Shown here: positions 1 to 8,296 of the stretch, in pieces | Layout: every line of letters begins with the position of its first letter | Position numbering within the stretch: position 1 is the first letter of the stretch | NCBI RefSeq assembly: GCF_026016325.1 | Contig: NZ_CP087203.1 | Coordinates: 5,270,001-5,334,000 of the forward strand | From: Pseudomonas sp. B21-056 | GTDB lineage: Bacteria; Pseudomonadota; Gammaproteobacteria; Pseudomonadales; Pseudomonadaceae | Length of the DNA: 64,000 nucleotides | Direction of reading: 5' to 3' | Translations under genes and position numbers: made by a program | Notes under the pieces: generated by a model | What the model saw: the letters and a program-made list of their open reading frames with translations, nothing else | Told to the model about the DNA's origin: nothing | Databases searched by the model: none

Positions 1-239
1 TTCTCGCTGGCATACGGGTCGGCGAGGAATCCCTTGCTGTCCACGCTACCGGCGTTCTTCGCCATGGGCTTCCAGGCAGAGATCGAACCGTCGGCATTAC
101 CGGCCATTTCGGCGCCCATCGGCGTCAGGCTCTTGCCCAGTTTGTCGGCCTCGCCCGCAGGCACCGCCGCCATGACGCTGGCGGCCAGCAGGGATAACCC
201 CAGGGCACCGGCCTGCAACAGACTCTTGGTTATTTTCAT
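1..239 (-). CDS. DUF1329 family outer-membrane lipid-related protein, N-terminus only (cut by window edge)
   Basis: About 79 N-terminal residues are visible; the rest lies beyond the left edge. The protein opens with a Sec signal peptide (MKITKSLLQAGALG, hydrophobic core, then VMAAVPA), followed by the sequence EADKLGKSLTPMGAEMAGNA, which I recognise as the mature start of DUF1329 proteins. The family is annotated as outer-membrane or periplasmic lipoprotein-sorting-like and is regularly encoded beside DUF1302 proteins. Here it follows the DUF1302 gene by about 25 bases on the same strand, with AGGA about nine bases before the ATG, so the two are very likely cotranscribed. The substrate is unknown; a role in moving a hydrophobic compound across the envelope is inferred from the family pairing and the acyl-CoA ligase upstream. 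Confidence 0.8.
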   Translation of the reverse strand, partial: MKITKSLLQAGALGLSLLAASVMAAVPAGEADKLGKSLTPMGAEMAGNADGSISAWKPMAKNAGSVDSKGFLADPYASE

Positions 240-263
240 AGTGTGTCGTCCTGAATACGGTGC

Positions 264-2156
264 TTAGAAGGTCACGCCGACGCTGAGCGCCAGGAAGTCG
301 CGGTCGTCCACGGTGGTGTACTTGCCGTCGAAGAAGTTGGTGTATGCCAGGCTCGCGTTGTAGGTGTTCTGATATTCGGCATCGATGCCCAGGCTCACAG
401 CTTTACGTCCCTCTTCGAAGTTGCCGCCTGGACCAGGCGAGTAACCACTGACGTCATGAGACCAGGCGACGTTGGGCTTGAGGTTCACCCCAGCGAAAAC
501 ATCGTTGTAATCCCAGATAGCCCGGGCGCGGTAGCCCCAGGAATTGGCGGTAGTGAAACCGTCGTTTTCGCAATAACGACTAACGTTGTTCTGCGCGCCG
601 CCTGCCAGGGTGGAAGTGTTCAATGTCGCACACTGCCCATTTGGCAGCGGACCGGGACCATAACTCGGATCGCGGCCGTAACGCGCCTTCGATGTGCTCT
701 CCAGACCGCCGACATGAGTAAAGCCAACCTCGCCTACCAAGGTTAGCCGTTCAGCCCCCATGACCTGGTCAAAGAAGTGGGTCAACGTGGTCTGCAGTTG
801 GGTTACTTCTTTGCGGCGATACCCTTGTTGATCCTGCCCAGGCTGCCCTTGAAGTACAGAAACATTGGGATTCAGTGGCGTCAGGCCGGAAAAGAGAATG
901 TCAGTGGTGTTGAGTTGAACCGGTGCATTTGGCCGGTAGCTGACTTCACCACTCCACGCGGTACCTGTAGGTAATGTAGTGGAGAAGCTCAGGCCATACA
1001 GACGGATATCTTCAGGGTACTCAACGTAGTAGCTGGAATTACCCGCCACCACCATGGGCAGCAAGGTCGGAGCCAGACCAACCGCGACACCAGGCGGAAT
1101 ACCAGCACCGATCAGCGAACCCACCAATGTCGCCGGGTTATAAGCGCTCGCCGGCGCTCCATGACCACTAAAAATCGGAGCACGGCTATGGTAGTTCATG
1201 AAGTAAGCGCCAAACTCGGTGTCCAGCGGATCGAACATGTACTTGAATGACACGCCAAATTGGCCGCTGTCACGGGCATCACGGTCAGGGCCACGGCGCA
1301 CCAGCGCACCTTCCTCATTGATGTTCACACCCAACGCATTCAACGTCGGCATAACTGACGCAGGAATCGCAGAAGCACTCCTCAGCACCCGCAGATTATC
1401 CGTACATCCATCCGCAATCACATCCGGCTGAGAAAAGAACGTCCCGCAGTTATCGACAACGGTCTGGTCCCACTCCAACTGATAGAACGCCTCGGCCGAC
1501 AGGTTATCGGTCAGGCTCTGGGACACATAGAACATGTTGACCGGGATCAGGCCTTCCTTGATCTCGGCACCGGGGCGACGGAATGCGGACACATCGACCG
1601 GGTTGATGGAGTTGATGCCGCCCTGGATGAAGGTACTTTCACCCCAACTGACGACCTGCTTGCCCAAACGAACGGAGCCCGGCTGATCGGCAATGGCGTA
1701 GTTGTGATAAACGAAGGCGTCGAGAATCTGCCCGCCGGAAGACTTGGCGCCTTCCTTGCGATTGCTGTCGCTGATGTCCTTGAACAGACGGTTCTCGTCC
1801 TTGAGTTCGAAGTCGTACCAATACTTGCCCCGCACAAACACACCGGTATCGCCGTACTTCAATTCCAGGTCATGAATACCCTTGAAGATCTTCGAGAAGG
1901 TTTCCCCGCGCTTGAAGTTCAGGTGGCCGTCATCGGAGGTCTGGGACAGGCCCCTGCCACCGTTGTTGACACCGATCAGGTCCTTGTTGGCATTGGCCGT
2001 GGACCAGCTAGCCCCCACCGACAGGGACGAATCGAACTGGCCTTCGATTTCACCGATGTTGAAACTGACGCCGAACGCAGGCCCGGCGAGTGACGAGGCG
2101 AGACTGACCGCCAGAGGCAGTTTTGCCCGGCGCCAGAACGTGTTTGCAGAGGTCAT
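264..2156 (-). CDS. DUF1302 family outer-membrane beta-barrel protein
   Basis: A protein of 630 residues from the chosen ATG, which has GGAG about eight bases upstream; in-frame codons further upstream add 28 residues without signal-peptide character. Residues 1-29 form a signal peptide ending near AGPAFG. The mature protein begins VSFNIGEIEGQFDSSLSVGAS, typical of DUF1302. The chain ends in aromatic Phe (SVGVTF), the usual C-terminal signature of outer-membrane barrels inserted by BAM. Family members are predicted outer-membrane proteins linked to hydrophobic substrate uptake or export. The gene lies between an acyl-CoA ligase and the DUF1329 gene, all on one strand, a grouping often seen in pseudomonads. 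The transported compound cannot be read from the sequence. Confidence 0.85.
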   Translation of the reverse strand: MTSANTFWRRAKLPLAVSLASSLAGPAFGVSFNIGEIEGQFDSSLSVGASWSTANANKDLIGVNNGGRGLSQTSDDGHLNFKRGETFSKIFKGIHDLELKYGDTGVFVRGKYWYDFELKDENRLFKDISDSNRKEGAKSSGGQILDAFVYHNYAIADQPGSVRLGKQVVSWGESTFIQGGINSINPVDVSAFRRPGAEIKEGLIPVNMFYVSQSLTDNLSAEAFYQLEWDQTVVDNCGTFFSQPDVIADGCTDNLRVLRSASAIPASVMPTLNALGVNINEEGALVRRGPDRDARDSGQFGVSFKYMFDPLDTEFGAYFMNYHSRAPIFSGHGAPASAYNPATLVGSLIGAGIPPGVAVGLAPTLLPMVVAGNSSYYVEYPEDIRLYGLSFSTTLPTGTAWSGEVSYRPNAPVQLNTTDILFSGLTPLNPNVSVLQGQPGQDQQGYRRKEVTQLQTTLTHFFDQVMGAERLTLVGEVGFTHVGGLESTSKARYGRDPSYGPGPLPNGQCATLNTSTLAGGAQNNVSRYCENDGFTTANSWGYRARAIWDYNDVFAGVNLKPNVAWSHDVSGYSPGPGGNFEEGRKAVSLGIDAEYQNTYNASLAYTNFFDGKYTTVDDRDFLALSVGVTF

Positions 2157-2488
2157 CGACGCTACTCCATGTTCTTTATTGTTATGGCAGGGGGTATCTT
2201 CAAAGAACGTTTTCGACGGCCAACGGCAGGGTTGCGGCACTCATTCAAAGTCGCATCGCCCGTTCGTGCAGGTGCCCCATTCTTGAAAATCCTTGAGCGG
2301 ACTATAGCCAGCAGGTAGTACGGCTTGATCCCTCTAAAGTGTGATTTGCAGCCCCCGACCATTCTGGAACAGTCCTTTGCCAGGCCGACGGATATCGGCA
2401 CGGCAAGGATGGCTGAAATTTGCGGTTTGACAAGGCAAGCGCTTGCTTGGTGGGGCTGCCGTGCCCTTTCGGGCACGGCAGGAAGACC
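2157..2488. other. Intergenic stretch with a hairpin after the acyl-CoA ligase
   Basis: No gene is seen. At 2456-2481 there is a perfect 11-bp hairpin (CTGCCGTGCCC, loop TTTC, GGGCACGGCAG) just past the ligase stop codon. It is not followed by a T run on the minus strand, so it is not a textbook intrinsic terminator. The remaining part should hold the promoter or leader for the DUF1302 gene, but I could not fix -35/-10 boxes with confidence. Confidence 0.5.
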
Positions 2489-4171
2489 TTAAAGCGTGGA
2501 CAGGAAAGCGCTGTTGTTGCTCTGCCATTCGACGATATCGAGGCGGATGCGCTTCTTGTCGAGCTTGCCGACGCTGGTCTTGGGAATTTCCGTAACAAGG
2601 GCGATCTGGCTCGGGATCGCCCACTTGCTCAGGTGCCCCAGCTCGACAAATGGCTTGAGGTGCTCCTTGAGCTCGCGGGCCCCGATCTGATGCCCTTCGT
2701 GAATCACCAGCAAGGCAAACGGGCGCTCGCCCCACTGCGGATCGGGAATGCCCACCACTGCTACTTCGCGTACCGCCACGTGACGGCTGATGAGGTCTTC
2801 CAGGTCCAGGGACGAAACCCATTCGCCACCGGTCTTGATTACGTCCTTGATACGGTCGCGGATGTCGATGAAGCCCATGCTGTCCAGCGTGGCGACGTCG
2901 CCGGTATGCAGCCAGCCGCCGGCCCAGAGCTCGGCGCCCTTCTGCGGTTCGTTGAAATAGCCTTCGGTGAGCCACGGCGCGCGCAGCACCAGTTCGCCCT
3001 GGGTCTCGCCATCCGCCGGCAGGAATCGGCCTTCGGCGTCGACGATCGCCGCCTCCACCAGAGGGCCCGGTACACCAGCCTTGATCCGGTAGCTGATGCG
3101 TTCGTCTTCGCTGCCAGCCATCAATTCCTCGTTGAGGTGGGCGCAGGACACCAGCGGACCGGTTTCCGACATGCCGTAGGCGGCGGTGAGCTGGACTCCC
3201 TTGGCCTTGGCGGTTTCGTACAGGCTGCGATTCAGGGCGCTACCGCCGATGACGATTTTCCAGCCACCGAAATCGGTACCCTGGGCACTCTTGGCGTTGA
3301 GAAGCATCTGCAGGATGGTGGGCACGCAATGGGAAAAGGTGACTTTCTCCTTGCGCCACAACTGGACCAGGAACTCGGGGTCGTAGCGGCCCGGATAGAC
3401 CTGTTTGAGGCCGAGCATGGTCGCCACGTACGGCAGGCCCCAGGCATGGACATGGAACATCGGCGTGATCGGCATGTACACGTCGTTGGTGCCCAGCAGC
3501 CGCACGCTGTCGATGGCGCCCATGACGGTCGCCTCGCCCAGGGAGTGCAGCACCAGTTGCCGGTGGGTGAAGTAAACGCCCTTGGGATTGCCCGTGGTGC
3601 CGGTAGTGTAGAAGGTCGTGGCGACGGAGTTTTCGTCGAAATCCTGGAAGTCGTAGACGGGGCTGGCGGCCGCCAGCAACTGCTCGTACTCGCCCACCAG
3701 GTTGGGCAGGTCAGCGGTTTTTTCCGGCAGGTCGGTCAGCAGCAGGGTTTTCTCCACCGTGGTCAGGTGCCCGGCTATCGCCTGGTACAACCCGGCGAAC
3801 TCGCTGTTGACCAGCACGAAGCGGTCCTCGGCGTGGTTCATGGTGTAGAGGATCTGCTCCGGTGACAGGCGTACATTGATGGTGTGGATCACCGCACCGA
3901 TCATCGGAATCGCGAACATGCATTCCAGGTAGCGATGGCTGTCCCAGTCCATCACCGCCACGGTATCACCCGCCTTGACCCCGGCCTCGGTCAACACGTT
4001 GGCCAACCGCGCCACCCGTTCGATCAGCGTCGGATAGCTGTAGCGCAACTGGTCACGGTAGACGATCTCGCGGGTTTTCTCGTAACGCACACCGGACATC
4101 AGCAGCCGCTTGATCAGCAGTGGATATTGATAAGCGCCTTCGGCGGGAGGAATAACGCGAGTCTGCAACAT
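2489..4171 (-). CDS. Medium/long-chain fatty acid--CoA ligase (AlkK-like)
   Basis: A protein of 560 residues of the ANL superfamily. It activates a fatty acid with ATP through an acyl-adenylate and transfers it to CoA. The P-loop YTTGTTGNPKG is at residues 188-198; the region TAAYGMSETGP, the hinge-region motif WLHTGDVA and the C-terminal catalytic lysine in SVGKLDKKR (K536) are all present. Length and the N-terminal sequence MLQTRVIPPAEGAYQYPLLI resemble AlkK-type medium-chain ligases more than FadD. It is cytoplasmic, with no transmembrane segments. The next genes on the same strand encode DUF1302 and DUF1329 envelope proteins, suggesting that a fatty acid or alkane-derived acid is imported and then activated. 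Exact chain-length preference is not deducible. Confidence 0.88.
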   Translation of the reverse strand: MLQTRVIPPAEGAYQYPLLIKRLLMSGVRYEKTREIVYRDQLRYSYPTLIERVARLANVLTEAGVKAGDTVAVMDWDSHRYLECMFAIPMIGAVIHTINVRLSPEQILYTMNHAEDRFVLVNSEFAGLYQAIAGHLTTVEKTLLLTDLPEKTADLPNLVGEYEQLLAAASPVYDFQDFDENSVATTFYTTGTTGNPKGVYFTHRQLVLHSLGEATVMGAIDSVRLLGTNDVYMPITPMFHVHAWGLPYVATMLGLKQVYPGRYDPEFLVQLWRKEKVTFSHCVPTILQMLLNAKSAQGTDFGGWKIVIGGSALNRSLYETAKAKGVQLTAAYGMSETGPLVSCAHLNEELMAGSEDERISYRIKAGVPGPLVEAAIVDAEGRFLPADGETQGELVLRAPWLTEGYFNEPQKGAELWAGGWLHTGDVATLDSMGFIDIRDRIKDVIKTGGEWVSSLDLEDLISRHVAVREVAVVGIPDPQWGERPFALLVIHEGHQIGARELKEHLKPFVELGHLSKWAIPSQIALVTEIPKTSVGKLDKKRIRLDIVEWQSNNSAFLSTL

Positions 4172-4419
4172 AAGAATCCTTTTCTGACTGCATGGTCGTG
4201 ACTGGAAGTAAGCACTCTAGAGCGCTTATACACGGTTCAAATCAGCCAAAGGAATGATTTGATCGCCCAGCGAATGCTAGCCCGGAGCCATCAACCCACC
4301 CTTCTCAGATACGTTGAATCTTGATTCCTGCCAGGACTGTCCCCGTCAACGCCCAGGCTGCAGAAGGTCAAGGAGATCGCGATTTCTGCAGTGGCGGCAA
4401 AAAAGAGAGGCGGAGCCAG

Positions 4420-5049
4420 TCAGTGCATCTCGGTAAACGCCAACTTCACACCAATAGCAACCAGAACCGCGCCCATGGTCCGATCGAACCAGTGGCCCAT
4501 GCGGGCAAAACCGGCGCGTACCCGTTGCTGGCTGAACAGCATGGCTACCAGGCAGAACCAGGCAGCCGTCGCGAGCGCCAGGTACACACCGTAGCCGGCC
4601 TGGATCGCCAGCGGCGTATGAGGATTGATCACCACGGTGAACAGCGACAGGAAGAACAGCGTCGCCTTGGGGTTCAGGCCGTTGGTGACGAAGCCCGAAG
4701 TGAATGCGCCGCGGGCGGTCCGCTCGCCAGCCTCCTTGTGCAGATTGTCCTCGCTCGGCTTGGCCGGTTGCGCCCGCAGCGCCTTGAAGCCGATGTACAG
4801 CAGGTACGCGGCGGCGGCCCATTTCAGCGCGTTGAACAGCACGATGGACTGCGACACGATCAGGCCGATACCCAACAGCGAATACCCGACGTGCAGGAAA
4901 ATCGCCGTGCCGACGCCCAGCGCCGTCCAGGTCCCGGCGCGGCGGCCATGGGTCACGCTTTCACGCACCACCACGGCAAAATCCGGCCCGGGGCTGGCAA
5001 CCGCCAGCAGGTGGATCAGGGCGACGGTGAGGAATTCGGTGAGGTACAT
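4420..5049 (-). CDS. LysE/RhtB family amino-acid exporter
   Basis: A membrane protein of 209 residues. The ATG is preceded by AGGAG at good spacing; an in-frame start 11 residues upstream is less likely. It begins MYLTEFLTVALIHLLAVASP and contains the family hallmark SPGPDFAVVVRES near residues 19-31, with about six hydrophobic segments. The LysE/RhtB family exports amino acids and derivatives (lysine, homoserine, threonine) using the proton gradient; the substrate here is unknown. The gene is monocistronic, followed downstream by about 250 bases without a clear gene and preceded by an inverted-repeat element. A second member of the same family is encoded at 48.3-48.9 kb. Confidence 0.87.
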   Translation of the reverse strand: MYLTEFLTVALIHLLAVASPGPDFAVVVRESVTHGRRAGTWTALGVGTAIFLHVGYSLLGIGLIVSQSIVLFNALKWAAAAYLLYIGFKALRAQPAKPSEDNLHKEAGERTARGAFTSGFVTNGLNPKATLFFLSLFTVVINPHTPLAIQAGYGVYLALATAAWFCLVAMLFSQQRVRAGFARMGHWFDRTMGAVLVAIGVKLAFTEMH

Positions 5050-5121
5050 GGAGGCTCCTGGACGCAATTTCGAAACAGACATCGACTTCTGTGGCGAGGA
5101 GATTTATCCCCGCTGGGCTTC

Positions 5122-5225
5122 GTAGGAGCTGTCGAGCGAAGCGAGGCTGCGATCTTTTCACTGACGCTTGAATCTCAAGCGAAAGATCAAAAGATCGCAG
5201 CCTCGCTTCGCTCGACAGCTCCTAC
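5122..5225. repeat. Long perfect palindrome, REPIN-like (type GTAGGAGCTGTCGAGCG)
   Basis: Two perfect 37-base arms, 5122-5158 and 5189-5225, each starting or ending in GTAGGAGCTGTCGAGC, flank a 30-base spacer. A half-element of a different family (TGTGGCGAGGAGATTTATCC) lies just upstream near 5090. A degenerate relative is at 54224-54325. Such intergenic palindromes are common in fluorescens-group pseudomonads and can fold as transcript-end hairpins. Confidence 0.85.
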
Positions 5226-5317
5226 AGCAGGTGTAGCCCAGGGTGGGCCACAGCCACAATTCATCTGATAGGCTCGCCACCTTACGCCTTCGGTTCCAGA
5301 CAGAAAAGGTACAGCTG

Positions 5318-6283
5318 ATGACAAATACCGGCCGCGCAGTTTTCCTCGACCACCCGTCCCTGGATCTTGGCGACCTGGACCTGGAGCCGCTGCGCCACTG
5401 CTTCAGCGCGCTGCAACTGTTTGCCCGCACCACGTCGGAGCAGGTGATCGAACGACTCAAGGGCGCCACCGTGGCGATCACCAACAAAGTCGTGATCGAT
5501 GCAGCTGCCATGGCCGCCAGCCCCGAATTGAAGCTGATCCTGATCAGCGCCACCGGCACCAACAATGTCGACCTTGCGGCCGCTCGCCATCACGGCATTA
5601 CGGTGTGCAACTGCCAGGGCTACGGTACGCCATCGGTCGCCCAGCACACGATCATGCTGTTGCTGAACCTGGCGACGCGGCTGGCCGATTATCAGAAGGC
5701 AGTGGGCGAAGGGCGTTGGCAGCAGGCGTCGCAGTTCTGCCTGCTGGACTACCCCATTGTCGAACTGCAAGGCAAAACCCTGGGCCTGCTGGGTCATGGT
5801 GAACTGGGCAGCGCCGTCGGGCGGCTGGCGGAAGCCTTTGGCATGCGCGTGCTGTTGGGACAGATTCCCGGACGCCCTGCTCGTCCGGAGCGCTTGCCGC
5901 TGGAGCAACTGTTGTCACAAGTCGACGCCCTGACCCTGCACTGCCCACTCAATGAACATACCCGCCACTTCATCGGCGCCCGGGAACTGGCGATGCTCAA
6001 GCCCGGCGCTTTCGTAGTCAACACCGCTCGTGGCGGCCTGATCGACGAGCAAGCCCTGGCCGATTACCTGCGCAGCGGTCATCTGGGCGGCGCGGCCACC
6101 GATGTGCTGAGCGTGGAGCCACCGAGCCAGGGCAATCCGCTGCTGGCCAACGACATTCCCCGCCTGATCGTCACGCCCCACAACGCCTGGGGCAGCCGCG
6201 AGGCGCGACAACGGATCGTCGGCCAACTGACGGAAAATGCCCAGGGCTTTTTCAGCGGTACAGCGCGACGGGTCGTCAGTTGA
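5318..6283 (+). CDS. D-2-hydroxyacid dehydrogenase (hydroxypyruvate/glyoxylate reductase type)
   Basis: A protein of 321 residues of the D-isomer-specific 2-hydroxyacid dehydrogenase family, reducing a 2-keto acid such as hydroxypyruvate or glyoxylate with NAD(P)H. The Rossmann motif GHGELG is at 159-164. The catalytic triad is complete: R238 in NTARGGL, E267 in DVLSVEP and H288 in TPHNAW. The ATG at 5318 follows AAGGT; an in-frame frame opening 25 residues earlier has no family similarity. It precedes rsmC by about 33 bases on the same strand and may be read with it. Resemblance to glycerate dehydrogenase (HprA) is good, but cofactor and substrate are inferred only from the family. Confidence 0.88.
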   Translation: MTNTGRAVFLDHPSLDLGDLDLEPLRHCFSALQLFARTTSEQVIERLKGATVAITNKVVIDAAAMAASPELKLILISATGTNNVDLAAARHHGITVCNCQGYGTPSVAQHTIMLLLNLATRLADYQKAVGEGRWQQASQFCLLDYPIVELQGKTLGLLGHGELGSAVGRLAEAFGMRVLLGQIPGRPARPERLPLEQLLSQVDALTLHCPLNEHTRHFIGARELAMLKPGAFVVNTARGGLIDEQALADYLRSGHLGGAATDVLSVEPPSQGNPLLANDIPRLIVTPHNAWGSREARQRIVGQLTENAQGFFSGTARRVVS

Positions 6284-6316
6284 TAAACTGCCGCACTTTT
6301 TTTCAAGGAGCAGACC

Positions 6317-7315
6317 ATGGATCCGCGCAGTGAAGTACTGCTTCGTCAGGCCGAGCTATTCCAGGGTTCGGTCCTGCTGGCCGGCCTGCCCGCCGACGAC
6401 CTGCTCGGCCGCCTGCCCGACGCCCATGGCTGGTGCTGGCACGCGGGCGATCAGGCCGCACTGGACGCCCGCTTCCCCGAGCGCAGCCACTTTGGCGTAG
6501 ACGTCCCCTCGCGAGGGTTCGACAGCGCGGTGGTATTCCTGCCCAAGGCCAAGGACCTGACGGACTACATCCTCAATGCCGTGGCCTCGCGGCTGGCCGG
6601 TCGCGAGGTGTATCTGGTGGGGGAAAAGCGCAGCGGCATCGAAGGCGCTTCCAAGCAGCTCAACCCGTTCGGCAAACCGCGCAAGCTCGACAGCGCCCGG
6701 CATTGCCAGCTGTGGCAGGTCACCGTCGCCAGCGCTCCGCAGGCCAAGCCCTTGGAAAGCCTGGCCCAGACCTACGAGTTGCCCCTGGAGGAAGGTCCGT
6801 TGAAGGTCATCAGCCTGCCGGGGGTGTTCAGCCACGGTCGCCTGGATCGCGGCAGCGCGCTGCTGCTCGAACACTTGGACAAACTGCCCAGCGGTCATCT
6901 GCTGGACTTCGGTTGTGGTGCCGGTGTGCTCGGGGCAGCGGTCAAGCGTCGCTACCCGCACAACACTGTCACATTGCTGGACGTGGATGCTTTCGCCGCC
7001 GCCAGCAGCCGTCTGACCCTGGCTGCCAATGGGCTCGAAGCCGAGGTGTTGACCGGTGACGGTATCGATGCGGCGCCGATGGGCCTGAACGCGATCCTGA
7101 GCAATCCACCGTTCCATGTCGGCGTTCACACCGATTACTACGCGACGGAAAACCTGCTGCGAAAAGCCGCCAAACATCTGAAAAACGGTGGCGAACTGCG
7201 CTTGGTCGCGAACAGCTTCCTCAAGTACCAGCCGCTGATCGAAGAGCATCTGGGCATGTGCACCATCAAGGCCGAAGGCCAGGGTTTTCGCATCTACCGG
7301 GCCAAGCGCGGTTGA
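6317..7315 (+). CDS. rsmC: 16S rRNA (guanine(1207)-N2)-methyltransferase RsmC
   Basis: A protein of 332 residues with the RsmC two-domain layout: a degenerate N-terminal methyltransferase-like half ([18 protein letters not shown]...) and a catalytic C-terminal half. SAM-binding motif LDFGCGAG lies at 196-203 and the amino-methyltransferase motif NPPF at 263-266. It methylates G1207 of 16S rRNA in the small subunit. A clear AAGGAG lies eight bases before the ATG. The following 245 bases hold the manganese riboswitch of the next gene, so rsmC probably ends its transcript before it. Confidence 0.93.
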   Translation: MDPRSEVLLRQAELFQGSVLLAGLPADDLLGRLPDAHGWCWHAGDQAALDARFPERSHFGVDVPSRGFDSAVVFLPKAKDLTDYILNAVASRLAGREVYLVGEKRSGIEGASKQLNPFGKPRKLDSARHCQLWQVTVASAPQAKPLESLAQTYELPLEEGPLKVISLPGVFSHGRLDRGSALLLEHLDKLPSGHLLDFGCGAGVLGAAVKRRYPHNTVTLLDVDAFAAASSRLTLAANGLEAEVLTGDGIDAAPMGLNAILSNPPFHVGVHTDYYATENLLRKAAKHLKNGGELRLVANSFLKYQPLIEEHLGMCTIKAEGQGFRIYRAKRG

Positions 7316-7364
7316 AAGCTTTTTAAGACGCAGCACTTGCCCAATCGGATTTGCCTAGGCAGAA

Positions 7365-7560
7365 TCCGCTCCGTCCTAGGGGAGTAGTCTCCCGCGAGCG
7401 CCCAGCTCGCCCGGCATACGTCAACATACTTGGTCAGCAGACCATGGCGTATGCGGCCCAAGCGTCCGGAACCGGTCGCAGGGTTTGACAAGACCTATGA
7501 CACGCACACCTTACCCGGGGCGGGAAGGCTGTACGTGTCATAGCCGTGTCGACCCGCCCC
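7365..7560 (+). promoter_or_regulatory. yybP-ykoY manganese riboswitch
   Basis: The leader of the GDT1-family gene contains the hallmark TAGGGGAGTAG (near 7377-7387), then CTCCCGCGAGCG and the conserved GTCAACATACTTGG (near 7419-7432) enclosed by a GCATACG/CGTATGC stem. This is the pattern of the yybP-ykoY family, which binds Mn2+ and usually turns on Mn2+ exporters. A further hairpin, TGACACG...CGTGTCA (about 7498-7541), sits just before the ribosome-binding site and could be the expression platform. Boundaries are approximate. The family of the downstream gene agrees with the call. Confidence 0.88.
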
Positions 7561-7575
7561 TCTAGGAATCACCTG

Positions 7576-8160
7576 ATGCTGGACTCTTTCCTCGTACCCA
7601 CCACCATCGTTGCGCTGGCCGAAATCGGCGACAAGACGCAATTGCTCGCGCTTGTGCTTGCGGCTCGCTTTCGCAAGCCCTGGCCGATCATCGCCGGCAT
7701 TGTCGCCGCGACCCTGGCCAACCATGCGGCAGCCGGAGCCGTGGGGGCCTGGGTGGGCAGTATTTTCTCGGATGCGGTGTTGCACTGGATCCTGGCAGCA
7801 AGCTTCGCCGCCACGGCGCTGTGGACCCTGGTGCCGGACAAACTGGACGACGAAGAAGCCAGCACCGCCCGCAGGTTCGGCCCTTTCCTGACCACGCTGA
7901 TCGCGTTCTTCCTGGCGGAAATCGGCGACAAGACCCAGATCGCCACCGTGATGCTTGCCGCGCAGTACCCGGAGCTGTGGCTGGTGATCATCGGCACCAC
8001 CGTGGGCATGCTGATTGCCAACGTGCCGGTGGTACTGGCCGGCAATTTCGCCGCCGATAAACTGCCCCTTACCCTGATCCGCCGCCTGGCCGCCTCGGCA
8101 TTTTTCGTCCTGGCGATTGTGGCGGTGTACAAGGCGATGCAGAGCAGTGGATGGGTTTAA
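7576..8160 (+). CDS. TMEM165/GDT1 (UPF0016) family Mn2+ exporter
   Basis: A membrane protein of 194 residues with two homologous halves, each carrying the family signature EIGDKT (residues 16-21 and 116-121) in a helix predicted to bind the cation. About six membrane helices are visible. Bacterial members such as MneA export Mn2+, and yeast/human GDT1 move Mn2+/Ca2+. The ATG at 7576, following TAGGAATCACCTG, gives the usual start MLDSFLVPTTIVALAEIGDKT; an upstream in-frame GTG adds ten poorly fitting residues. The manganese riboswitch in the leader suggests induction when cytoplasmic Mn2+ is high. A REPIN follows directly. Confidence 0.9.
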   Translation: MLDSFLVPTTIVALAEIGDKTQLLALVLAARFRKPWPIIAGIVAATLANHAAAGAVGAWVGSIFSDAVLHWILAASFAATALWTLVPDKLDDEEASTARRFGPFLTTLIAFFLAEIGDKTQIATVMLAAQYPELWLVIIGTTVGMLIANVPVVLAGNFAADKLPLTLIRRLAASAFFVLAIVAVYKAMQSSGWV

Positions 8161-8174
8161 ACCGTGTGATCGTT

Positions 8175-8268
8175 CATCGCGAGCAGGCTCGCTCCCACAT
8201 TGGGCGCCAGTGCTCACAAAAAATGTGGTCACTGCAAATCCCCTGTGGGAGCGAGCCTGCTCGCGATG
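8175..8268. repeat. REPIN, CATCGCGAGCAGGCTCGCTCCCACA family
   Basis: Perfect 25-base inverted arms at 8175-8199 and 8244-8268 lie between the convergent ends of the GDT1-family gene and the metalloprotease gene. This is the commonest palindrome family in the window, with further copies near 11.5, 14.9, 25.3, 47.1, 63.3 and 63.4 kb. Confidence 0.92.
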
Positions 8269-8296
8269 AGGTCAGTAGCCTCACCTCGGAGAACGG

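Noticed and set aside
2456..2481. Intrinsic terminator after the acyl-CoA ligase
   Set aside because: The hairpin is strong but there is no T run on the transcribed side, so it is recorded only as a hairpin.
2420..3865. Long open frame (481 codons) on the plus strand opposite the acyl-CoA ligase
   Set aside because: It is antisense to a protein with full ANL-family motifs, has His/Gln/Arg-rich composition typical of GC-rich shadow frames and no ribosome-binding site.
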